A stretch of DNA of 64,000 nucleotides from [Streptosporangium] indianense (GTDB lineage Bacteria > Actinomycetota > Actinomycetes > Streptomycetales > Streptomycetaceae). The notes under the pieces are model-generated. The model saw only the letters and a program-made list of their open reading frames with translations, was not told the origin of the DNA and did not search any database. The position numbers and the translations under genes are program-made. The first letter of the stretch is position 1; each line of letters opens with the position of its first letter. The DNA lies in NCBI RefSeq assembly GCF_021474405.1, contig NZ_JAKEIO010000014.1:20673-84672 (forward strand), written 5' to 3'. Positions 51,795 through 60,587 of the stretch are shown here, in pieces.

Positions 51795-52874
51795 TCAGTT
51801 GGCGCCGGCGCCCGCGTCCGGCCGTACCACCCCGAGGATGGGCATCGTGCCGGCGCCGGCGATGGTCACGGTCCGTCCGGGGCGCGGCGCGTGCACGATC
51901 GCTCCGTCCCCGATGTACATGGCGACATGGCTGGCGTCTGCGAAGTAGATGATGAGGTCACCGGGGCGCATGTCCTGGATGTCGATGTGCCGCAGCCGCT
52001 TCCACTGCTCCTGCGAGGTGCGGGGGATGCCGCGCCCGGCGGATATCCAGGCCTGTGACGTCAGCCCCGAGCAGTCGTACGTCCTCGGCCCCTCGGCGCC
52101 CCACTGGTACGGCTTGCCGATCTGGGCCGTGGCGTACTTCACGGCCTTCTTGCCCTGCGCGGAGGCCTTGCCGTCGATCTCCTCCAGGATGCCGGAGTCG
52201 AGCCAGGCGGTCTGCGCCTTGTCCGCCGCTTCCTTCTCCAGCTCGGCGAGGCGCTCCTGCTCCTCCTTCTGCAGCTCGGACTCGAGCTTCTCCGCCTGCG
52301 CGATCTGCTTCTCGATCTTCTTCTGTGCGGCGGCCTTGGCCTTGCGGCCCGCCTCCAGCTTCTGCAGCTGCGCGGAGGCGTCCTTGGCGTACTGCTCCAA
52401 GTCCTCCTGGGTGCGGGTCAGTTCCCCGAGGAGGCCCTTGGTCGCGTGGTGGCCCTCGCGGACGCGGCCCGCGCCGTCGAGGAAGTCCTGCGGGTCGTCG
52501 CTCAGCACCAGGTGGGCCTCGGGCGGCAGTCCGCCGCCGCGGTACTGGGCGGCGGCCGCGGCGCCCGCGCGGTCCTTGAGTTTCCTGAGCTCGTCCTGGC
52601 CCTTGACGATCTTCTTGGCCAGCGCGACGACTTCGGCGGACTGCTTGTCCGCCTTCTCGTCGGCGGCGTTGTACTCGTCGGTGGCGCGGCCGGCGGCGCG
52701 GTAGAGCCGGTCGAGCTTCTTGCGGACGGCCTCGAGGTCCTTGGCGGGTGCGACCGCGCCGGGGGTGGGGGAGGGCGTGGGGTTCGCGAACGCCGTGCCC
52801 GGTGCCGCCAGCACCGTGACCGCGCAGACCACGGCCACCGCCGTCGCGATCAGGCCACGCTTGCCCGTACCCAT
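51795..52874 (-). CDS. Secreted NlpC/P60 peptidoglycan endopeptidase with coiled coil
   Basis: A 359-residue exported enzyme that cleaves stem peptides of peptidoglycan. The signal peptide ends near residue 31 (AFANPT); residues 45-225 are a long coiled coil rich in Lys, Glu and Ala; the NlpC/P60 domain covers 240-355 with nucleophile Cys in YDCSGLTSQAW, His in ASHVAMYIGDG and a third polar residue in IVHAPRPG. The layout matches RipA/PcsB-like septal hydrolases whose coiled coil keeps them inactive until a partner binds. A small palindrome (52888-52904) lies just before the start. Confidence 0.94.
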   Translation of the reverse strand: MGTGKRGLIATAVAVVCAVTVLAAPGTAFANPTPSPTPGAVAPAKDLEAVRKKLDRLYRAAGRATDEYNAADEKADKQSAEVVALAKKIVKGQDELRKLKDRAGAAAAAQYRGGGLPPEAHLVLSDDPQDFLDGAGRVREGHHATKGLLGELTRTQEDLEQYAKDASAQLQKLEAGRKAKAAAQKKIEKQIAQAEKLESELQKEEQERLAELEKEAADKAQTAWLDSGILEEIDGKASAQGKKAVKYATAQIGKPYQWGAEGPRTYDCSGLTSQAWISAGRGIPRTSQEQWKRLRHIDIQDMRPGDLIIYFADASHVAMYIGDGAIVHAPRPGRTVTIAGAGTMPILGVVRPDAGAGAN

Positions 52875-52887
52875 ACCTCGGCCCCCA

Positions 52888-52904
52888 ACTGATTAACCGT
52901 CAGT
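52888..52904. promoter_or_regulatory. ACTGA-N7-TCAGT palindrome upstream of the NlpC/P60 gene
   Basis: On the minus strand GTTACTGACGGTTAATCAG contains both an inverted repeat (ACTGA/TCAGT) and a direct repeat GTTANT spaced by 10 nt, beginning 13 nt before the ATG. The direct repeat is the sort of site used by MtrA, which controls such hydrolases in other actinobacteria. The remaining gap to 53070 shows nothing else, and no c-di-AMP riboswitch was seen. Confidence 0.4.
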
Positions 52905-53070
52905 AACTTGCGGCTCGCCTGGGGATGCTGCCATGTCGGCCCGGAAAGCGACAGGGGGAGTACTTCCCGCCGCCCCCACGCCGGTATGCCCCCGGTGTGA
53001 CGATCTCCCGGTCTGTGTGACGAACGACTCAAAGAGATCGTTCCAACGGCCCCTGTCCGGGCGGGAGGAA

Positions 53071-53889
53071 TCAGACGCCCGGGGCCAAAGCCGCCCAGCG
53101 CACCGTCACTTCGCCCTGTCGCCACCGCGCGGGCCCGTCCGACACCGGCCAGTCGGCCGCCAGGTCCCGTACCGCGCGGATCCAGCGTTGCCGGGCGCCG
53201 TAGGAGGCATAGGGGGCGGCGGCGGCCCAGGCGCGGTCGAAGTCGCGCAGGAAGGCGTGCACCGGCTCGCCCGGGACGTTGCGGTGGATGAGTGCCTTCG
53301 GCAGGCGTTCCGCCAGGTCGGAAGGGCGCTCCAGGGAGCCCAGCCGGGTGGCGAAGGTGACCGTGCGCGGTCCCTCCGGGCCGAGCGCGACCCACACGTG
53401 CCGGCGTCCGATCTCGTCGCAGGTCCCCTCGACCAGCAGTCCGCCGCGCGACCCGGCCGCCGGGTCCGCCGGTGCGAGGCGTGCGCACAGGCGCTGCCAC
53501 ACGGCCGCGACCTCGGCCTCGTCGTACTGCCGCAGCACGTTGGCCGCGCGGACGAGCAGGGGGCGCTGCGGGATCGGGATCTCGAAGCCGCCGTGCCGGA
53601 AGGCGAGCCCCGGCCGCTCGTAGGGCAGCGCCGCCGCGACCCGGGCCGGTTCGATCTCGACGCCCACCACGCGCGTGCGGGGGGCGACCGTGCGCAGGCG
53701 CTGGAGCAGCTCGACGGCCGTCCAGGGGGCGGCGCCGTATCCGAGGTCGACCGCGACCGGGTCGGCGGCGCGGCGCAGCTCGGCGCCGTGCGTGGCCGCG
53801 ATCCAGCGGTCCATGCGGCGCAGCCGGTTGGGGTTGGTCGTGCCGCGCGTCACCGTGCCGAAGGGGCGGGTGGTCGCGCGGGGTGTCAT
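53071..53889 (-). CDS. Class I SAM-dependent methyltransferase
   Basis: A 272-residue protein with motif I AVDLGYGAAPWTAVELL near 47 and VVGVEIEPARVAAA near 75, then a long C-terminal region with GGLLVEGTCDEIGRRHVWVAL. The extended motif I and the N-terminal MDRWIAATHG suggest a tRNA or small-molecule methylase; no named family was recognised. TAACCT stands 7 nt before the ATG (leaderless). Transcribed towards the NlpC/P60 gene. Confidence 0.85.
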   Translation of the reverse strand: MTPRATTRPFGTVTRGTTNPNRLRRMDRWIAATHGAELRRAADPVAVDLGYGAAPWTAVELLQRLRTVAPRTRVVGVEIEPARVAAALPYERPGLAFRHGGFEIPIPQRPLLVRAANVLRQYDEAEVAAVWQRLCARLAPADPAAGSRGGLLVEGTCDEIGRRHVWVALGPEGPRTVTFATRLGSLERPSDLAERLPKALIHRNVPGEPVHAFLRDFDRAWAAAAPYASYGARQRWIRAVRDLAADWPVSDGPARWRQGEVTVRWAALAPGV

Positions 53890-53973
53890 GCGTACGAGGT
53901 TAAGCGGCCGCCGGCGCTGTCAGGGCGCGAGGTGCCGCCGACCAGTAGGCGGGGCGCCAGGAGGAGAGGGCCG

Positions 53974-54591
53974 CTACGCCCCGCCCCCGCCCCCGTACGT
54001 CCCGAACCGCGGCGCCCCCGACGACTCGAAGACGTGTACCGACAGGCCGCCCGGCGTCGTCCGGTGGTCGGTCAGCCGCAGGCCCGTGGGGGCACCGCCG
54101 TCCGGGAAGAGCCGCCGCCCCTGGCCGACCACGACCGGCGCGATCGCCAGCCGTAGCGTGTCGACCAGCCCGGCGGCCAGCAGGGACTGGGCGAGGCGGG
54201 CGCTGCCGTGGACCTGGAGCTCCCGGCCGGGCTGCCGCTTCAGCTCGGCGACCTGGGCGGGTACGTCGCCGGACAGGATCGTGGTCGGGTTCCATCCGGC
54301 CTCGGTCAGGGTGTGGGAGGCGACGTACTTCGGCAGGCTGTTCATGATCCCGGCGAGCGGATGGCCGGTCATCGCGGGCCAGTCCCGGGCGAAGCCCGTG
54401 TACGTCCGACGGCCGAGCAGCAGTGCGTCCGCCTGCCCGAGCCAGCTGCCGACCAGCCGCTCGAACTCCTCGTCCAGATGCGGTACGAACCAGCCGCCCC
54501 GCTCGAAGCCGCCACTGGTGTCCTCGTCCGGGGCGCCCGGCCCCTGGGAGACACCGTCGAGCGACAGGAACTCCTGCACCACCAGCTTCAT
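53974..54591 (-). CDS. Dihydrofolate reductase-fold (RibD C-terminal) protein
   Basis: A 205-residue protein: KLVVQEFLSLDGVSQGPG at the N-terminus, LLLGRRTYTGFARDWP near 55 and VHGSARLAQSLLAAGLVD near 130 are typical of the RibD-C/DHFR-like family of NADPH reductases. It ends in a poly-Gly stretch, TYGGGGGA. The start at 54591 has only a weak ribosome-binding site. Probably a stand-alone oxidoreductase; substrate unknown. Confidence 0.88.
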   Translation of the reverse strand: MKLVVQEFLSLDGVSQGPGAPDEDTSGGFERGGWFVPHLDEEFERLVGSWLGQADALLLGRRTYTGFARDWPAMTGHPLAGIMNSLPKYVASHTLTEAGWNPTTILSGDVPAQVAELKRQPGRELQVHGSARLAQSLLAAGLVDTLRLAIAPVVVGQGRRLFPDGGAPTGLRLTDHRTTPGGLSVHVFESSGAPRFGTYGGGGGA

Positions 54592-55011
54592 CACGCACCA
54601 CGCTCTTCCCGCTCGCCACGCCACCTCACGTCTCTCGGACATGGTTGGGGTGCGCAAACCCGTCGGCGCGGCGACCCGCCGGGGATGCGCGCGCACGACC
54701 CTGCGCATCCCGGCCGGGGCCGCCGTACAGCTCGTCGTCGCCGCCGTCGCCGTGCAGGACGTCGTCGCCCCGGCCGCCGTACAGCTCGTCGTGTCCGCCC
54801 CGGGGAGTCGTCGACGGGAGTTCACCTGATGTTCGCGCTCCTGAAGGCGACGGACCCGCCCTCTCCATGTCTCGAACGGTTGAGCGATCAGCGGTAATGA
54901 TTCGGTAAAACTCCCGAATCGGGAAATGGAGCACCTCCCTCCGGCGTTGCACCCCGTCGGAGGGCACCGTGCGCCCTGCGGAGGCATGCCCGGAGCGAGG
55001 AGGAACGCCAC
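54592..55011. other. 420-nt region upstream of mshA holding an RTX-repeat remnant
   Basis: Apart from the remnant at 54626-54868, the region shows a moderately AT-rich stretch around 54885-54935 (GGTAATGATTCGGTAAAACTC) that may contain the mshA promoter. GAGGAGGAAC near 54997-55006 is the mshA ribosome-binding site. No other gene is supported. Confidence 0.6.
54626..54868 (-). pseudogene. Remnant of an RTX-type calcium-binding repeat gene
   Basis: A short frame from ATG 54868 encodes three GGxGxDxLx-like nonapeptides (GGHDELYGG, RGDDVLHGD, GGDDELYGG) in its middle, flanked by low-complexity sequence with no domain. The repeats have strong GC3 bias whereas the flanks do not. Functional RTX proteins need many more repeats and a secretion or enzymatic domain. 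It is therefore probably the remains of a larger gene, though a genuine 80-residue product cannot be excluded. GCCGTACAGCTCGTCGT occurs twice within it. Confidence 0.55.
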
Positions 55012-56349
55012 GTGAGCCAGTACATCGGCAGGCTCGGCAGGCGCTCCGCGTCGTCGCCGGCCCGCCTGCGGCTGCACCGCAGGCCCCGCCGCGTCGCCAT
55101 GCTCTCCGTGCACACCTCGCCGCTCCACCAGCCCGGCACCGGCGACGCGGGCGGCATGAACGTCTACATCGTGGAACTGGCCCAGCGCCTCGCCGCACAC
55201 GGCGTGGAGGTCGAGATCTTCACGCGTGCGACCGCCGCCGCGCTCCCGCCGACCGTCGAACTGGCCCCCGGCGTCCTCGTCCGGCACGTCGACGCCGGCC
55301 CCTACGAGGGCCTCAACAAGGAGGACCTCCCCGCCCAGCTGTGCGCCTTCACCCACGGCGTGATGCAGGCCTGGGCCCATCATCGCCCCGGCCACTACGA
55401 CCTGGTCCACTCGCACTACTGGCTCTCCGGACACGTCGGCTGGCTCGCCGCCCAGCGCTGGGGCGTCCCCCTGGTGCACGCCATGCACACCATGGCCAAG
55501 GTCAAGAACGCCAACCTGGCCGACGGCGACACCCCCGAACCGGCCGCCCGCGTCATCGGCGAGACCCAGATCGTCGCCGCCGCCGACCGCCTCATCGCCA
55601 ACACCACCGAAGAGGCCGACGAACTGGTGCGGCACTACACGGCCGAGCCCGACAAGGTCGCCGTCGTCCACCCCGGCGTGAACCTCAGCCGCTTCTCGCC
55701 CGCCGACGGCCGCGCCGCCGCCCGGGCCCGCCTCGGCCTGCCCCAGGACGCGCTGATCCCACTGTTCGCCGGCCGCATCCAGCCCCTGAAGGCCCCGGAC
55801 GTCCTGCTGCGCGCCGTCGCCGTCCTCCTCGACCAGCGCCCCGAACTGCGTTCGCGCATCCTCGTGCCCGTCGTCGGCGGCCCCTCCGGCACCGGCCTCG
55901 CCAAGCCCGAGGGCCTGCAGAAGCTGGCCGCGCGCCTGGGCATCGCCGACGTCGTACGGTTCCGCCCGCCGGTCGGCCAGGAACAGCTGGCGGACTGGTT
56001 CCGCGCCGCCTCCGTTCTGGTCATGCCCTCCTACAGCGAGTCCTTCGGCCTGGTCGCCATAGAGGCGCAGGCGGCCGGCACCCCGGTCCTCGCGGCCTCG
56101 GTCGGCGGCCTGCCGGTCGCCGTGCGCGACGGGCACACCGGCTTCCTCGTCCGCGGCCACGACCCGGCCGACTACGCGCGCGTGCTGCGCGACTTCGCCG
56201 ACGACCCGCACCTCGCGCCCCGGCTGGGCGACCAGGCCGCCCGCCACGCCCAGTCCTTCGGCTGGGACACGGCCGCCGCCGCCACGACGGACGTCTACAC
56301 GGCCGCGATGCAGGCCCACCGGCGTCGCGTACGCTCGCTGCATGGGTGA
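55012..56349 (+). CDS. mshA: Mycothiol glycosyltransferase MshA
   Basis: A 445-residue GT4-family enzyme that joins UDP-GlcNAc to inositol-1-phosphate, the committing step of mycothiol synthesis. [18 protein letters not shown] near residue 42 forms the nucleotide/inositol-phosphate loop, and E-x7-E (E343, E351 in ESFGLVAIE) contacts the UDP-sugar. AGGAGGAAC precedes GTG 55012. The gene overlaps the following YbjN gene by 8 nt. mshA-YbjN-gpm is the order around Rv0486-Rv0489 in M. tuberculosis (from memory); here regulators and small genes separate YbjN and gpm. Confidence 0.96.
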   Translation: MSQYIGRLGRRSASSPARLRLHRRPRRVAMLSVHTSPLHQPGTGDAGGMNVYIVELAQRLAAHGVEVEIFTRATAAALPPTVELAPGVLVRHVDAGPYEGLNKEDLPAQLCAFTHGVMQAWAHHRPGHYDLVHSHYWLSGHVGWLAAQRWGVPLVHAMHTMAKVKNANLADGDTPEPAARVIGETQIVAAADRLIANTTEEADELVRHYTAEPDKVAVVHPGVNLSRFSPADGRAAARARLGLPQDALIPLFAGRIQPLKAPDVLLRAVAVLLDQRPELRSRILVPVVGGPSGTGLAKPEGLQKLAARLGIADVVRFRPPVGQEQLADWFRAASVLVMPSYSESFGLVAIEAQAAGTPVLAASVGGLPVAVRDGHTGFLVRGHDPADYARVLRDFADDPHLAPRLGDQAARHAQSFGWDTAAAATTDVYTAAMQAHRRRVRSLHG

Positions 56350-56851
56350 AACCGATCAGGAACAGCGAGCGGCGCAGGTCATCGAGGGAGTGCTCAAGGA
56401 CGCCGACCTGGAGTGGGAGAGCCCCGAACGCGGCACCTACGTCGCCCAGCTCCCGGGCACCCGCAAGCTCAAGACGACGATCTCCCTGATCGTCGGCCGG
56501 CACTCCCTGTCGCTCAACGCCTTCGTCATCCGCCACCCCGACGAGAACGAACAGGGCGTCCACCGCTGGCTCCTGGAGCGCAACCTCAAGCTCTACGGCG
56601 TGAGTTACGCCGTCGACCAGCACGGCGACGTCTACGTCACCGGCCGCCTCTCCCTGCCCTCCGTCACGCCCGACGAGCTGGACCGTCTGCTCGGCCAGGT
56701 CCTGGAGGCCTCCGACGGCGCCTTCAACACCCTGCTGGAGCTGGGCTTCGCCTCGGCGATCCGCAAGGAGTACGCGTGGCGAATCTCCCGGGGGGAGTCG
56801 ACCCGCAACCTGGACGCGTTCGCCCACCTCACCCGGCGCCCGGAGCGCTAA
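56342..56851 (+). CDS. YbjN-family protein
   Basis: A 169-residue protein with the YbjN fold ([60 protein letters not shown]), related to type III secretion chaperones and often called sensory transduction regulator. The ATG overlaps the last codons of mshA by 8 nt, so its synthesis is coupled to MshA. It converges on an AraC-type gene with 4-nt overlap. Function unknown. Confidence 0.9.
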   Translation: MGETDQEQRAAQVIEGVLKDADLEWESPERGTYVAQLPGTRKLKTTISLIVGRHSLSLNAFVIRHPDENEQGVHRWLLERNLKLYGVSYAVDQHGDVYVTGRLSLPSVTPDELDRLLGQVLEASDGAFNTLLELGFASAIRKEYAWRISRGESTRNLDAFAHLTRRPER

Positions 56852-57654
56852 CCCGCCTTGTACCGCCCCGGCGGCACCCCCACGAGCCTGCGGAAGTGCC
56901 GGGTGAGATGTGACTGGTCGTAGAAGCCGGCCGCCACCGCCACCTCGCCCGGTGGGTGCCCCTCCAGGAGCAGCCGCCGGGCGCGCCCCACGCGCAGGGA
57001 CGTCAGGTACTGGTGCGGGGCGATGCCGTAGGCCGCGGTGAACGCCCGGACGAGATGGGCGGGATGGGCGCCGAGCAGCCCGGCGGCCTCGCGCAGGACG
57101 ACACCCTCGACGACCCGCTCGTCCAGCACCTCGCGCAGCCGCCGGGCGAGCACGGGATCGGCCGGCCGAGCGGCGGCGGACTCGCCCCGCAGATGCCCGC
57201 GCAACCGCTCCCCGACGAACAACAGCCTGCTCTCCGCCTCCAGTTCCTCGCCCGGCCGCCCCAGCGCGCCGTGCAACCGGCCCACCCGCCGGCGCAGCAG
57301 CGGATCGCGCAGATCGGGCCGGTCCACGGCCGCCCCGATGAACTCGTCGCCCAGGTACGTCCCGTCCAGGTACAGCACCCGCTTGCGGAACCCCTCGGCG
57401 CTGACGGGTGAGCCGTTGTGCGGCACGTGCGGCGGCAGCAGCGTCACGGTGTCCTGCGGGGTGCCGTGCTCGTGCCGGTCGAGGTCGTACCGCACGGCCC
57501 CGGTGTCGACGATCAGCAGCGTCCAGGCGTCGTGGACGTGCATCGGATACGCGTACTCGGTGAAACGCGCGTGGAAGACCTCGACGACACCCTCGACGGC
57601 GGGCCGCCAGGCGGAGACGGTCCGGGAGGACCGGGAGGCGGACTCGGAGGCCAT
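56848..57654 (-). CDS. AraC-family transcriptional regulator
   Basis: A 268-residue regulator. An AraC-type cupin sensor (residues about 15-90: HARFTEYAYPMHVHDAWTLL, HEHGTPQDTVTLLPPHVPHNG) is followed by two HTHs at 165-265 (LREAAGLLGAHPAHLVRAF, VAVAAGFYDQSHLTRHFRRLVGVPPG). TACGTT lies 6 nt before the ATG (leaderless). The divergent neighbour, a DUF2000 gene, is the first candidate target. Confidence 0.92.
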   Translation of the reverse strand: MASESASRSSRTVSAWRPAVEGVVEVFHARFTEYAYPMHVHDAWTLLIVDTGAVRYDLDRHEHGTPQDTVTLLPPHVPHNGSPVSAEGFRKRVLYLDGTYLGDEFIGAAVDRPDLRDPLLRRRVGRLHGALGRPGEELEAESRLLFVGERLRGHLRGESAAARPADPVLARRLREVLDERVVEGVVLREAAGLLGAHPAHLVRAFTAAYGIAPHQYLTSLRVGRARRLLLEGHPPGEVAVAAGFYDQSHLTRHFRRLVGVPPGRYKAG

Positions 57655-57703
57655 GCAAAGAACGTACAAGACCCCGGCGGCGGCCGGCGGGCACGCTCGG
57701 ACC

Positions 57704-58129
57704 ATGAACACCGAACCGATCCGCTTCGACACGAAGATCGCCGTACTGCTGCGCGCGGACCTGGAGCCCTGGCAGCGCCTCAACGTGACATCGTTCCTGG
57801 TCAGCGGCCTCGGAACACAGGTGCCCGAGGTGATCGGCGAACCGTACGAGGACGCGGACGGCGTGCCCTACCTCCCCATGTTCCGCCAGCCCGTCATGGT
57901 CTTCGAGGCCACCAAGGAGGTCCTGGCCACCGCCCACGCCCGTGCCCTGTCCCGGGCCCTGCCCCGCGCGCTGTTCACCTCCGACCTCTTCGCCACGGGC
58001 AACGACCGTGACAACCGCGCCGCCGTGCGGGCCGTGCCGACGGCGGACCTGGACCTCGTGGGGCTCGCCGTGTACGGCCCGAGGAACGCGGTGGACAAGG
58101 TGGTGAAGGGCGCGCGGATGCACCCCTGA
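57704..58129 (+). CDS. DUF2000 protein
   Basis: A 141-residue protein (FDTKIAVLLRADLEPWQRLNV, YLPMFRQPVMVFEAT) of the DUF2000 family, small proteins fused or linked to AraC regulators in several genomes and resembling peptidyl-tRNA hydrolase-like folds. It lies divergent from an AraC gene with only 49 nt between starts, so they probably share control. Function unknown. Confidence 0.88.
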   Translation: MNTEPIRFDTKIAVLLRADLEPWQRLNVTSFLVSGLGTQVPEVIGEPYEDADGVPYLPMFRQPVMVFEATKEVLATAHARALSRALPRALFTSDLFATGNDRDNRAAVRAVPTADLDLVGLAVYGPRNAVDKVVKGARMHP

Positions 58130-58214
58130 GCGGGGGCACGAAGGCGACCGAAGTCGCGGGCGCGTAGACCAACGGCTGACGACAGGGGACACGGCGCCTG
58201 AGGAGACTGGCCGC

Positions 58215-58982
58215 ATGGAGGAAGCCAGGAACGTTCCCATGCGGAAGAGCCCCCGTGCGCAGGCGGGCGGGGCGACGGAACTCGCCGAATCGGCCTGGGC
58301 CGTCGTGCTCTTCTGCGTCGCCTGCGGTGCGGCGGCCGGCGCGCTGCTCCCGCTCCTCGCCCGCCTGCTGCTCGCCCTGCCGTGGGCGCCCCTCGAAGGC
58401 CCGGCCGAACTGCTGACCTCGGTTCCGGAGCCCGCCCTCACCCTCGGCACGATCGCTCTGGGGGCGCTCGGCGGACTGCTGCTCGGCTTCTGGGCGGTGC
58501 ACGAGTCGCTGTCCGTCCGCGTAGCCGACACTCACGTGACGCTGGCCGTCAGGGACAGCTCCCAGGAGTTCACGCGCGAGGAGGTCTGCGCGTGCTTCCG
58601 GGACGGCAGGCAGCTCGTCCTGCTCGGCCCCGGCGGTCTGGAACTCGCGCGGGAGCAGTGCGGCCTGGACTGGCGGCGCCTCGCGGACGCCCTGACCGCA
58701 CACGGGTACAGCTGGGAGGAACAGGATCCGCATCGCGCCGAGTTCCGCCGCTGGGTCCCCGGCACCCCCGGCCTGCCCGCGGGCGCGGACGCCCTGCTGC
58801 GGGCCCGCGCCCGGACCCGTGAGGACGAGCACGGCGCCGAGGCCCGGGAGCTGCGCGGGGAACTGCTGCGGCTGGGGGTGGTCGTGCGGGACGAGGACAA
58901 GCGGCAGTACGTCCGGGTCGTGCCGGGCGGCGGCAGCGGGTGGCCGGGGACGGCACGGCCATCGGGCGACGGCGACGTATGA
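58215..58982 (+). CDS. YqeB-like membrane protein
   Basis: A 255-residue protein. Two membrane helices (about residues 27-50 and 75-97) lie before a soluble C-terminal domain of 150 residues (LSVRVADTHVTLAV, CACFRDGRQLVLLGPGGLELAR). The pattern fits the YqeB family of predicted membrane proteins. Function unknown. Good ribosome-binding site is lacking; ATG 58215 follows GGCCGC. Confidence 0.75.
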   Translation: MEEARNVPMRKSPRAQAGGATELAESAWAVVLFCVACGAAAGALLPLLARLLLALPWAPLEGPAELLTSVPEPALTLGTIALGALGGLLLGFWAVHESLSVRVADTHVTLAVRDSSQEFTREEVCACFRDGRQLVLLGPGGLELAREQCGLDWRRLADALTAHGYSWEEQDPHRAEFRRWVPGTPGLPAGADALLRARARTREDEHGAEARELRGELLRLGVVVRDEDKRQYVRVVPGGGSGWPGTARPSGDGDV

Positions 58983-59018
58983 CCGGGCACGCCTGGCCCC
59001 GCTGACGCACGTGGTGGG

Positions 59019-59456
59019 TCAGGGCGTGCAGGCCGCGGCGATCGACACGCTGTTCTCGTACAGGTGGTGCCGGGTGATCCGCCCGCCGTCGACGGTGAGC
59101 CGCAGCGCGAAGGGCCCCGAGAAGGGCTTGCCGGTCGCCCGGACGGTCCCGGAGAGGTGCCCCATGAGCACGGCGTCCGTCCCGTCGACGAGGAAGGTGT
59201 CGACGGACGCGCGGGCGTCCTCGGGGACGGTGTACCGGGCCAGGTCGTCGGCCTGCGCCGCGCACTCGGCGGCGGTGGAACGGGGCCGGATCCAGGGCAC
59301 GACGGGGTTCTCGGCGAGTATCCAGTCGACGGTGTCGGCAAAGAGGGCCGTGAGCCCTTCGGTGTCACCGGCGAGCCGGAGTTCGAGGAACTTCCGGACG
59401 GTGGAGCGGGTGACTTCGGATGCGTCGACGGTGTCGGCGATTCCGGCGGTTCTCAT
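59019..59456 (-). CDS. SnoaL/NTF2-like protein
   Basis: A 145-residue protein with the NTF2 fold: an N-terminal helix, VDWILAENPVVPWIRPR, then LSGTVRATGKPFSGPFALRL and VDGGRITRHHLYENS, typical of SnoaL-like polyketide cyclase or nuclear-transport-factor proteins. It might be an isomerase, hydratase or just a binding protein. ATG 59456 is the natural family start. No cofactor genes adjoin. Confidence 0.85.
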   Translation of the reverse strand: MRTAGIADTVDASEVTRSTVRKFLELRLAGDTEGLTALFADTVDWILAENPVVPWIRPRSTAAECAAQADDLARYTVPEDARASVDTFLVDGTDAVLMGHLSGTVRATGKPFSGPFALRLTVDGGRITRHHLYENSVSIAAACTP

Positions 59457-59581
59457 GGTCCCAGCTTGCCCGAGCCGCCCGGGGGAGTCGATCACCTCGG
59501 AGGTGGTTCGGGAGATCCACCCATGAGCAGGGACGAAGGGCGGGGTGGGCTCGGGGGCGACCTGCTCCTAGAATCGAACGT

Positions 59582-59917
59582 ATGAACGATCCAGAGTCGC
59601 GGCTCGCGCTGCTCCGCTTCCTGGAGCGCGTGCAGGTGCGCGACCTGGCCCGCACCCGCCGGTGGATCGCGGACGAGGAACGCCGCCAGGCCGAACACCG
59701 GCGCGGCCTCCAGGCCCGCCCGCCCGCGCCGGACTGGCTGATCGAACGCGGCCTGTCCGGGCGCGAAGCCGTGTACGTCCACGTCGGCGGCTGCTGGACC
59801 GCGGGCCGACGCAGCAAGGGCGTCGACCGTGACCATGCCCGGCGAGCCCTCGCGGAAGGGGTCAAGCCCTGCCCGCAGTGCCGACCGGACACGGAACTGG
59901 GCTTCGTGGACGGGTAG
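59582..59917 (+). CDS. DUF6233 protein
   Basis: A 111-residue protein (VQVRDLARTRRWIADEERRQAEHRRG, GREAVYVHVGGCW, CPQCRPDTELG) typical of a streptomycete-specific small family. Basic, helical N-terminal half and a beta-like, two-cysteine C-terminal half. TAGAAT is 7 nt before the ATG (leaderless). Function unknown. Confidence 0.88.
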   Translation: MNDPESRLALLRFLERVQVRDLARTRRWIADEERRQAEHRRGLQARPPAPDWLIERGLSGREAVYVHVGGCWTAGRRSKGVDRDHARRALAEGVKPCPQCRPDTELGFVDG

Positions 59918-59988
59918 GGCGGCGGTGGCCGGGGGGAGAGAGGAGGAGAGGGGGTGTCGGCGGGATGGTCCTGGATCATGATCCTGGT

Positions 59989-60528
59989 ATGCCAGTGAAC
60001 GATTCCCCCGGCGGGGGGCCGACCGTCACCCGGCTCTCCCGCTACACGAAGACGGAACAGGACGAGATTCTCGGCACCGGCGACGACCCGTTCGGTGTGG
60101 CCGACACCGGTCTGACCTGGCTTCCCAAGGACGAACACTTCGGCGTCCGGCTCGATGGCCGGCTGGTGGCACACGCCGGTCTGCTACGGCTGCCGATCAC
60201 GGTCGACGGCGTGGAGACGGAGGTCATGGGCGTGGGCGGAGTGGCCGTGGCGCCCGGCGTACGGGGCAGGGGCCTGGCCCGGCTCGTCCTCGCGGCGGCC
60301 CTCGACCACGCTCGCACCCAGGGCCCCCGGCACGCGCTGCTGTTCTGCCGGCCACCCCTCGTGCCGCTGTACGAGCGCCTCGGATGGCGGCCGCTCGACA
60401 CGGACGTACGCGTCGAACAGCCCGGCTCGCGCGTGGTGACCATGCCGCTGCGCACGATGGTGACGCCCCTGCGCGACGACGCGCGCTGGCCCGCCGGGCC
60501 GGTGCGGCTGCGCTCGCTGCCGATGTGA
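59989..60528 (+). CDS. GNAT-family N-acetyltransferase
   Basis: A 179-residue acetyltransferase with GVAVAPGVRGRGLARLVLAAAL (acetyl-CoA loop R/Q-x2-G-x-G/A near 88) and VPLYERLGWRPLD. The usual C-terminal beta-strand pair follows. A perfect 12-bp palindrome, GGATCATGATCC, lies 3 nt before its ATG and may serve as an operator. Substrate unknown. The last part of the frame overlaps no gene; the MFS gene converges on it. Confidence 0.88.
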   Translation: MPVNDSPGGGPTVTRLSRYTKTEQDEILGTGDDPFGVADTGLTWLPKDEHFGVRLDGRLVAHAGLLRLPITVDGVETEVMGVGGVAVAPGVRGRGLARLVLAAALDHARTQGPRHALLFCRPPLVPLYERLGWRPLDTDVRVEQPGSRVVTMPLRTMVTPLRDDARWPAGPVRLRSLPM

Positions 60529-60587
60529 GGGACGTTCCGCCGCGCATCCCGGCCCGGGCCGCCGCGCCGACCCGGGTGCGCTGCGCC

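Noticed and set aside
52875..53070. Possible c-di-AMP (ydaO) riboswitch before the NlpC/P60 gene
   Set aside because: The conserved core blocks of that riboswitch could not be found in the 195-nt leader region.
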